From assembly GCA_032716605.1 (NCBI GenBank), contig CM064519.1:29033943-29097942 (forward strand): 64,000 nt of DNA, given 5' to 3'. Below the pieces are notes generated by a model. It saw only the letters and a list, made by a program, of their open reading frames with translations, did not search any database and was not told the DNA's origin. The translations under genes and the position numbers were made by a program. Each line of letters starts with the position of its first letter. The stretch's first letter is position 1. Shown here piece after piece: positions 56,961-64,000 of the stretch. The DNA is from Paralithodes platypus. Its lineage: Eukaryota; Arthropoda; Malacostraca; Decapoda; Lithodidae.

Positions 56961-58249
56961 TGATGAATGACAAGTGAGGCCCCAGGAAGTCAAGCAGGGT
57001 AACTGGAGCCATAATTCACAAAACCCTCGCCTCCTGACTCACACACTCTGTTACTGTTCTGCCATACAGTCTGGTTTCATCAAAGATAATAGATTCCCCA
57101 TTGAAATAGGGAAATCCTAACATATGGAAACTTAGCTCATCAGATTGATTTTCTACACTCGCACATACAGTATTATTCTGATACGTATTTTTAATCGTCA
57201 TTGGTATTTAAGTAAATGTGGAATACGCTAAATAATGTAGGTAAGATTGACTTACTTCGATGTTACCTGCTCGATGCTCAGAGGGTTAATATAACAAAAA
57301 TAAATACTAATTCATATCGAGTAGCTTTCTCTTCAGTATTGAATTTTAAGAAGCAAATCTGAGAAAGATACAGTATCTGAAATGAGTTTTACCACAAATG
57401 ATCTATATTTGTGTTTATTATACGTTACTAGGTACGTATCAATTACGCTCATACGAATCAATATGTCGCCAAGTCAGAAAATGAATGAAAATTAATCTTA
57501 CTATTCAAAGACTTAAAATAATGCAAAATAATTACTTTCTCAAGCAATCAGAAAGACACATAAAAGCACAGTGGTTTGAATGGATACACCATTAAGTAAA
57601 ATTGTTCTACATGACAGCCCCCCTAGCCAAACAGACAGACTCCCAGGCTCCACTCCCTCCCTCCCTTGGTCTGAACGCGATTTAAATCAATTTTGTAGGT
57701 GATTTATGGGCAAGGACTCTTGTTAAGTAAATTTATCCGGGCTGTGAGGGAGAGAGGCGACCACTTCTAGCGTCTCACTGAATTACCTCGCCATTACTCT
57801 CATAAATTGAAAAGGGTCGGTGGCTCTCCTCTCTCTCTCTGTGGCACCGTTCAGGCAATTGCGTTTATGCTTGACATGTATCTGTTTTTTGTTTTGTGTT
57901 TTAAATATTATACTTAAGCTATTGTGTTCAAGCAACTCGACGTTATGTAATAAGACATGTTTTTTGTAAGTAAAGTATTGCCTGCCAATAATTTTCAATA
58001 TACTGTACATCCACAAACGGATTAAATAAAATTAAACTTTTCCGAACTTTTTTGCGAAATGCAGTGCTACATGATAACGAGCTGTCTATAATTCCATTGA
58101 TTTGTTCATACATTGCACACAAAGTTTATATGTAACTTATAATAAATATTATTTTAATCTATTAATTACAGCTTTTGTATAGGCTACCCCTCAATTTATT
58201 AATCATGGTATGTTTTAAGTGCTGTTAACAGTGGAACACTGACTTAGGA
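56961..58249. other. non-coding DNA without recognised genes
   Basis: GATGCTCAGAGGGTTAA (about 57272-57288) resembles a lone family 2 terminus. A 61-codon minus-strand frame (57016-57201) is unrecognised. Otherwise nothing seen. Confidence 0.45.
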
Positions 58250-58658
58250 AGCGAAGCATGGACGTTTGAGAAGAGACCCAGACCAAGAGTGAGAGGAGAG
58301 GAAATTAGTTACTTGAGAAGTGCGTGCGGAGTTACATGGAGGGATAGACAGACGAATGAGGAAGTAAGAAGGAGGTGTGGTGTAGAGGTAGATGTGCTGG
58401 AAAGTGTGAAAAGGAATACCTTGAGATGGTTCGGCCATATGGAATGTATGGGAAGCGAGAGAATGACTAAGAAGGTGTACGAGAGCGATGTGGAAGGACA
58501 GAGAGGGAGAGGTAGACCGAAAGAGAGGTATATGGATGAAGGCGGTGCTGGTTGGGAGGAAGGGCGTCGACTGACTGGGGACAGAGGTGCATGGGGGCGG
58601 TTCGTTCGTGGCCACCCCTTCGGGGATCACAGCGTCAGGTAATAGATAGATAGATAGG
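58250..58658 (+). mobile_element. RTE-like LINE 3' end: C-terminal coding region and (TAGA)n tail
   Basis: The frame from 58289 reads MRGEEISYLRSACGVTWRDR, then NTLRWFGHMECMGSERMTKK and VYESDVEGQRGRGRPKERYM, ending at a TAA (58642). RWFGHxxRM followed by an RGRGRPxxRW-like stretch is the C-terminus typical of many invertebrate endonuclease-RT LINEs. A (TAGA)n tail (58642-58658) follows directly, as in elements with simple-repeat 3' ends. It is 5'-truncated (starts near GAAGCATGGACG). The same 3' end occurs inverted at 49726-49917. Confidence 0.8.
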
Positions 58659-58675
58659 AAGGATCTCTAACAATT

Positions 58676-58801
58676 ATAAGGCTTCGAACTATCTCAATCA
58701 ACCCTTTTTAGCTATCACAGATCCTCCCTAAGCTGCATAAAATTGTCTGAATATAGCTAGAATACAATATAACAGACATCGCTGGTACAGAGAGGGTTAA
58801 A
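58676..58801. mobile_element. piggyBac-like MITE, family 2, copy 6 (left half missing)
   Basis: TATCACAGATCCTCCCTAAG, AAATTGTCTGAATATAGCTA and GACATCGCTGGTACAGAGAG then GGTTAA. The right TTAA is 58798-58801. Confidence 0.7.
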
Positions 58802-58939
58802 TGCAATTAAAGGCGTTGAATGGCGTTGAATGAACTTACGGAAAATATAACCGAAACTACCACTAATTTTCCCATGGTTTTTCTTATGGGTTTTAGGTAG
58901 TTTTCATAACTATACAGTAGTTGAAATTAGTTACAATCC

Positions 58940-59990
58940 CCGGAAAACTTTATTTCTCCCATTATCCAACGATCTTAAAACACTCAGATGTAAGTAATTT
59001 TCAGAGTAAATATAAATGTTGTTTTGCCTTTGGATACAAGATGGGTTGAGGGAGGGCTTTGCCCCCTCTCACCCCCCCCCCCCCCCTCTGAATTATTGAA
59101 ATCAGCATCTATTTGAATAGTAAAGGGCTTAATAAAAAATTCCCTGCCGGCAATAGGGAGAATTATAGGGAGATTTTTGTTTTTACAGTGTTTTATATAG
59201 TGCACATAAAATGGATCTCCGGAGGTTGAAACACATTTTAATATGATCTTTGCAACATCCTTATTATATAATAGCCTTCAAACATGGAGAAATAATTAGT
59301 GGTAGTTTCAGTTATAAGTACCGAACTTACTTTATCATTGAAATACCGCTAGCGGTAATTCTGCATAACTACAACTCCTGTTATTTTATGTTTTATATAT
59401 TTTCTTTTTGTATTTTAATGCTTTGTAAGTGTGTATTTTATTATTAGAGAGTGTGGAAAGCATTTTTTATTAGCATTTGCATTGTTAATTGTAATTCAGA
59501 TACACCAACAATCTAGGAGTTGACTCGATTTAGTCAACTTTGAAAAGACATTAGCCTAACCTAACACCTTACCTAACCTATCCTTGTATTATGAGTGGGG
59601 GCTGCCGCCCCCACCCCCCCGCTGATTGGGTATTAAGACTATACAAATTTGATGGGATAAAGTCTATGGTGTTTACTCTGCAATCTTCAGCTTTGGCTGT
59701 CGATAATAGGAAAGTACCAATAAAAATTTACTGACTTCTTATAGGTGAAGCTCCACTCTGATTGGCTACTAAACATCGGGGAGGAGCCTCCAAGGAGGCT
59801 AGAATGTAAATAAAGTGTCCTGAACTGGCTGTACAAAAATAACTGATAATGTTATAGGGGAGTGAAAATCAAATTGACAATATAACAAAAGTAGCACTTA
59901 TCTGCACATCAGTAAGGTCCCCTGAGTAAGTTAGGAGCAAAAAAAATTAATTCCATGAGACAGGAATCCCGTAATCAAGGAGTTGTTGTT
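58940..59990 (+). repeat. composite repeat, copy A
   Basis: Landmarks in order: CCCATTATCCAACGATCTTA (58961), a GC-rich hairpin repeat (59027-59150), degenerate CCTAACC runs (59563-59582), then GTTATAGGGGAGTGAAAATC, AGTAAGGTCCCCTGAGTAAG and GGAATCCCGTAATCAAGGAG up to about 59985. The same landmarks recur in the same order and strand at 63050-63670 with less between them. Confidence 0.65.
59027..59150 (+). repeat. GC-hairpin repeat, copy 1
   Basis: GGATACAAGATGGGTTGAGG, GAGGGCTTTGCCCCCTC, a long C run (about 59070-59087), then GAATTATTGAAATCAGCATC. Copy 2 is inverted at 60745-60885. Confidence 0.65.
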
Positions 59991-60009
59991 CTGCAGAATA
60001 GCCTATTTT

Positions 60010-60223
60010 TGTTTTGACAGCAAGCTAAATTTGTACATTTTTCGATAGAAAAATTTTCTCCGGCGAAGCCGGATTTCTCCATACAATACTGGCTCGCCTG
60101 GAAAAAATAGACACCTGGATGGAGGTAAACGTCCTAAAACAGTTGGCTGAATGGGGCCAAATGGATACAAGCTAGAGAAAGAGAGAAAATGAGAGAAAGA
60201 GGAAAAAGCAGGTGACCCCCCTT
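60010..60223 (+). mobile_element. family 1 relative, copy 10 (47 kb subfamily, left part missing)
   Basis: Hairpin 1 ATTTTTCGATAGAAAAAT (60037-60054), hairpin 2 TCCGGC-GAA-GCCGGA (60059-60073), TGGCTCGCC, GACACCTGGATGGAGGTAAA and GGGGCCAAATGGATACAAG, ending GCAGGTGACCCCCCTTAA (60206-60223). The terminus equals that of the palindromic element at 47094-47474. Confidence 0.75.
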
Positions 60224-60744
60224 AAGGAAGTCAATCTTCCCCGATAATCCTCATCAGAGTCCTTAACTAATGTCCAGATCTTTGCCAGCCACATTCCGGG
60301 CCAGAACGTCCTATCATACTGGCCTCCCGACCCATACGTCCGTGCTGCTCCAGTAATGGCACACCCAGACATAGCCAATGAAATCACCACTAACATGCTG
60401 CTGGACCACATCACCAATTCATTAACGCTCCGCTCCTTAAGGCTTCATCAATAAATGGGTTGATAATACTGCATCCATGACTTATACCGGTAGTACAACT
60501 TTTTCACGAATGGCTGTCGTCCTCCATCCACGACTGGGACTATTATTGATAATTATAGGGAATAGGCTCGCAGCCTTATCGTACATAATTTATTAGGGAC
60601 AATGTAGGTCAATGGAATCCTTATACTGAACTCGTGTATAATCCACTATGAGAGAATAATTTTGATCACATTTATAAAACCCGATATTAATAGAAAAAAC
60701 GCCCATTCTAATCAATCTCAGAGCTCTTTCGGACATCCTCACTG
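60224..60744. other. possible retroelement scrap, otherwise non-coding
   Basis: Plus-strand reading of 60270-60430 gives an open, moderately complex stretch (HIPGQNVLSYWPPDPYVRAA-like) that I cannot assign. Nothing else seen. Confidence 0.25.
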
Positions 60745-60885
60745 TTTACAAACGCCTTCTTTATGCAGAATAATCGATATTTACCCAATGCTGGCAACAT
60801 AGATGACAATTTCAATAAGTCATGGGGGGTGAGGGGGGCAACCCCCCCCACCCCCCCACAACCCATCGTGTATCCCACATTGGAA
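60745..60885 (-). repeat. GC-hairpin repeat, copy 2
   Basis: On the minus strand GGATACACGATGGGTTGTGG, GGGGTTGCCCCCCTCACC and GACTTATTGAAATTGTCATC match the copy at 59027-59150. Confidence 0.65.
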
Positions 60886-60947
60886 TTATAACTAAGACCA
60901 TGAAAACATTCATTTCTCAAAATCTGGAAGAAAAAACATGAAAAATA

Positions 60948-61219
60948 TGTGTGCGAGCCCTATAATTACCATTTTATTAATCTAACTTCGTCCACAACTA
61001 ATTATGATCAGGTTTTGTCCATGACAGGGACTAAATTGCTTTGCTCACGAATGGCGATCACGCAGTATAAGAGCACCTGCACATCATCACTGAGAGGGAG
61101 CCTGCAACACCTGAGCTTCCATTCCATGTATGCATCCCAACATTACCTGCTTTAAATAAAGAAGACAAAGGAATCCACTAGATTTCCCTCTCTACATCTC
61201 CTTTGCCTCACCATTAACA
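60948..61219 (+). repeat. possible solo LTR
   Basis: A TGT...ACA-bounded 272-base block with AGTATAAGAGCACC (TATA-like, about 61066) and AAATAAAG (polyadenylation signal, about 61154) about 90 bases later. That spacing fits an LTR with U3, R and U5. No target duplication or second copy is visible, so this is tentative. Confidence 0.3.
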
Positions 61220-61469
61220 GAGCCAGATAGGGGTGTATCATGAACTCGCTTCTTCAAGCCGAGGTATTAACTGGAGAGTTACACAGCAGGAGCTCTGTAT
61301 TCTAGCTTAATGAATATATACAGTATACTATCTTAAAGTTACTCTAACCTGATAAAATAGCTAAATATTATTGGTAGTAGTGATAGTTGGTGGAACTCCT
61401 GTTTCATTTGTCTACTTCACTACACTAAACAACCACACCAAACTTCTTTCTACCACAATAACATTCTTT

Positions 61470-62190
61470 ACACATGGTGAATGAACAAGGGCTTGAGGAA
61501 AATGAAAATGTTTTAGTTTTAGGGGACCTATATAAATGCTAGGGTAGGAAATTAGCCTGTTGAAGAGTCATCGGTAGTAATGGTGTGGTTGGTGTAAGCG
61601 AGAGTGATGAAAGATTGATTGGTGCATGTGAAGTGTAAGAGTGTAGGTAATACATTCTTAAAAAAAAACGTATACACAAGTACACAAGGCATAATTTGTG
61701 AGGGGAGAGATTGTAGAGAGGGCATTTATGGATTATGTGCTGGTGATAAGGGAAAGATTGTGTAGACTGCTGAATGTGAATGTGCTGAGAGGTGAGGCGG
61801 AGGATCATTACCTGGTGAAGGGAAAGCTAAGAGTGTGAGACAAGCGTGAAGTATGAGAGGTAATAAAAGTTAGCGAGTTAGAGAAAAGTACAACAGAAAG
61901 ATAGTACAAGGAAAGGCTAAATGAAAAATGAATGAAAGAGAGATGAAAGAGAGATGGAACAGAGATGTAGAGGTTGAATGGAAACAGTTTAAGGAAGGAG
62001 TGAAAGTAAGCGCAGAGGAAGTTATGTGGTAAAAGGTAAGTAGGAGGCAGATGTATCAGAATGGGAAGCGAATGGTGGAATGATACGGTGAGAAAGGCAG
62101 TTGAGGAAAGGAGACAGTGGTTTGAGAGGGTTTTATTAGATGGTATTGTTGAGGAATGGTTGAGGTACAAGGAGAAAAAGAGAGAGTATA
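61470..62190 (+). pseudogene. RTE-like LINE endonuclease and linker, decayed
   Basis: Broken frames give LVLGDLYKC (normally GDLNAR, the endonuclease core Asp/Asn block), then MDYVLVIRERLCRLLNVNVL and EAEDHYLVKGKL, which carries the conserved Asp-His pair (SDH-like) of the APE-type endonuclease C-terminus. Later MGSEWWNDTVRKAVEERRQW and FERVLLDGIVEEWLRYKEKK fit the linker before RT. The sequence then leaves homology at about 62190, before any RT. Stops and an A9 run (61661-61669) show decay. May be the same family as 58250-58658. Confidence 0.65.
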
Positions 62191-62477
62191 ACTCCATTTA
62201 TTTGTCACCAATTATTTTGACATATTTGAAGACAGATATGGAATCTACATGCTCTAAGTATCATATTAAAATTAGTTTCAACCCTCGGCAAAACCTAATA
62301 AAAATATATGGTACTAAAATGGATTTTTTTCGTAACATGGTTGTCAATACCTTCCTATAGACGGCACCGATTCGTACACACACCATTTAGAACATGGGTG
62401 CTTGACTACTGATGTGACGTAAGAGGTAAGATTTTTACGCATAGGTTTAAACTTCCGGAAATTAATAAGGGGTAAAA

Positions 62478-62945
62478 AATTTACCTATGGTCCCGTTAAA
62501 ATATCCTCAAGTAACCTATTAATAACTGTTCAGGGGACTGGTTAGAACTTGTAGGATGTTTAATTGAATGTCGGAAATCAGTATTTACTGAGAAATAAAA
62601 GTGTTAAAATGCGCTATGTTTTACGGGAGGGTCTGTATGCTGCCACATACGCGCGGCCCCACCCACTGCCCAAAATGTACAAATATTATATTCGATTAGA
62701 TTAGCCTATTAACCTAACCTAACCTAACCTAACCCTAATATAATATAATATAACATAACATAACATTACCTGGGAAAGAGAGGGCAGGGACCCTGGGTGA
62801 CCCATAGCGCATTTTAAGACTGTTATATCTCAGTAAATACTGATTTCCGACATTCAATTAAACATCCTACAAGTTCTAACAAGTCCCCTGAACAGTTTTT
62901 GATAGGTTACTTGAGGATATTTTAACGGGACCATAGGTAAACATT
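62478..62945. mobile_element. large foldback with about 140-bp arms and telomere-like loop
   Basis: The left arm 62478-62618 and right arm 62803-62945 are inverted copies with only a few differences; shared words include ACCTATGGTCCCGTTAAAAT, ATATCCTCAAGTAACCTAT, GATGTTTAATTGAATGTCGG and AAAATGCGCTATG. The 184-base loop contains CCTAA repeats (62711-62738). No coding frame. Confidence 0.85.
62711..62738. repeat. interstitial (CCTAA)n tract
   Basis: AACCTAACCTAACCTAACCT then AACCCTAA: about five units of the arthropod telomere repeat (TTAGG on the other strand), then (TAATA/ATAAC)n sequence. Confidence 0.9.
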
Positions 62946-63049
62946 TATCGGTAAATTGATACGGTGTGACAGTCACGAGTTTTAGCATGAGTTTTTTTTT
63001 TTCTTTGATATACAGTGTTGTTTTATACCAAGGACTGTCGCAAATGAGT

Positions 63050-63670
63050 ATTTACCCATTATCCAACAATTTAAAACACGGCCCCCACTAGTGGGGAGGG
63101 CTATGAAGATTAGGGAAATTGCGGGATAAAAGGGGAAAAATAAGAGGCATTTTTCAAGGTAAAAAAACCCAGTAATTGAATTTTGAAAGTTGGCTCGAGT
63201 TTTCATGTCCATTAAACCCCAAAATTTGAAAACCCGAGCCAACATTTGCCAAAACTTGGCTCGGGTTTAGCGATTTTTTGAAGTAAAAAAACACAGTAAC
63301 CTAACCTAGAACGTTGGATACAAGAATAACCCTTACCTACCAGCTAGTATGTGTCCCTAGTTGATCCCATACCTACCAGCTGATCCCTTGTCATGAACCT
63401 AACTAAGAAACCTAACCTAACCTAACCTAACCTAACCTAAAAGTAATACGTGGATAGCGGGAAAAGTGTAATCCGGCAGAGAGAACATAAACAAAGTGAC
63501 AGTGGCTTTGTGCAGTGGGGACTCTGAAAATGTTATAGGGGAGGGAAAATAAAATGTACGCAATTACCAAAGCAGCACTGGATCGCGCAACTGTAAGGTC
63601 CCCCGAGTAAGGTAGGAGGGAGAAAAAAAAATCTTTAAAGCAGAAATCCCGTAACACAGGACTTGTCATT
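63050..63670 (+). repeat. composite repeat, copy B
   Basis: CCCATTATCCAACAATTTAA (63056), AAAAAACCCAGTAATTG and AAAAAACACAGTAACC repeats, (CCTAA)6 (63411-63440), GTTATAGGGGAGGGAAAAT, CTGTAAGGTCCCCCGAGTAA and AGAAATCCCGTAACACAGG. Same order and strand as 58940-59990. Confidence 0.7.
63411..63440. repeat. interstitial (CCTAA)6 tract
   Basis: Six perfect units of CCTAA, the arthropod telomere pentamer. It lies within the composite repeat, so a transposition origin is likelier than an old chromosome end. Confidence 0.95.
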
Positions 63671-64000
63671 ATGCAGACAAGACTGTGTTTTACCCTATAT
63701 CTCCCTTATAATAAATTTGCGAAGGGAAGGACATATATAGGACTGAAGACTATTATATAACATACCTATAGGCTACACAAACATCGATGGGGCTTGAAAC
63801 TGTCACACCGTAAAATCTTACCCATTTATCAAATTGTTTCTAATAGTGCGCCACAAATCATCTTAATTATCACCAAGATAATATTCAAGGACACTAGTGC
63901 GACGTTATGAGAAACAATTTATTAGGGAAAATAGGCACCAATAGATTCGCCATATTTTTCTCCATATAGTCCGCATGGAGGATTTTCGTTATCAACAAAT
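63671..64000. other. AT-rich DNA to window end
   Basis: Nothing recognised apart from the right-hand 13-bp inverted word at 63799-63811. Confidence 0.4.

Larger units (their letters stand above)
62961..63811. repeat. 13-bp inverted pair bounding a repeat block
   Basis: ACGGTGTGACAGT (62961-62973) and ACTGTCACACCGT (63799-63811) are exact inverses 850 bases apart. The block between holds the composite repeat copy B and nested inverted words GGCTCGAGTTTTC / GAAAACCCGAGCC (63192-63240). It may be an element with short terminal inverted repeats. Confidence 0.45.

Noticed and set aside
62711..63440. True chromosome end or telomere
   Set aside because: CCTAA tracts are only 5-6 units, lie within mobile repeats, and ordinary sequence continues on both sides.

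Overview
This is a eukaryotic, AT-rich, repeat-dominated stretch with no complete host gene that I can defend. The best guess at origin is an arthropod, most likely a decapod crustacean. It has very long (GA)n, (TA)n and (GT)n arrays, short (CCTAA)n tracts matching the arthropod telomere unit TTAGG, tRNA-derived SINEs, and dead Ty3/Gypsy-like and LINE proteins of a kind common in decapod genomes. The species assignment is inference.

Layout. 1-4613: 3' part of a dead Ty3/Gypsy-type LTR retrotransposon (protease, collapsed RT/RNase H, then a putative 1.8 kb 3' LTR with a CCAAT/E-box promoter-like block). 4.6-20 kb: AT-rich DNA with foldback and MITE insertions, microsatellites, a LINE C-terminal fragment (10.9-11.3 kb) and two GC-rich patches (15.4-15.6 and 19.0 kb) that share a motif and may be promoters. 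20.0-20.6 kb: a tRNA-Thr-like SINE head followed by a poly(A)-ended segment. 22.4-27.5 kb: tandem repeats, foldbacks and (TA)n arrays. 28.9-29.9 kb: a 17-bp minisatellite of about 62 units. 30.6-34.9 kb: a decayed LINE (RT, RNase H, Cys/His tail) abutting a cold-shock (Y-box) domain pseudogene, then a tandem-repeated tail. 34.9-37.5 kb: degraded retroelement DNA with a gag/zinc-knuckle remnant. 38.9-45.99 kb: MITE, hairpin, retroposon with target-site duplication, tRNA-Val SINE, GT arrays and a tandem repeat. 47-55.5 kb: more MITEs, a minisatellite interrupted by a LINE fragment, a LINE C-terminus and one candidate host exon (53197-53391, minus). 56.3-57 kb: giant GA array. 58-64 kb: RTE-like LINE pieces, GC-rich hairpin repeats, a large foldback with telomere-like repeats in its loop, and a duplicated composite repeat.

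The main pattern is the TTAA-flanked non-autonomous elements. Two families (about ten and seven copies) are spread through the window in both orientations. One copy sits inside another exactly at a TTAA, and the empty site can be read from a third copy. The TTAA duplication and, for the second family, the TTAACCC ends point to piggyBac-type transposition. The first family also carries conserved internal stem-loops that its mobility alone does not explain. None of the elements here encodes an intact protein, so any movement would need enzymes supplied from elsewhere.
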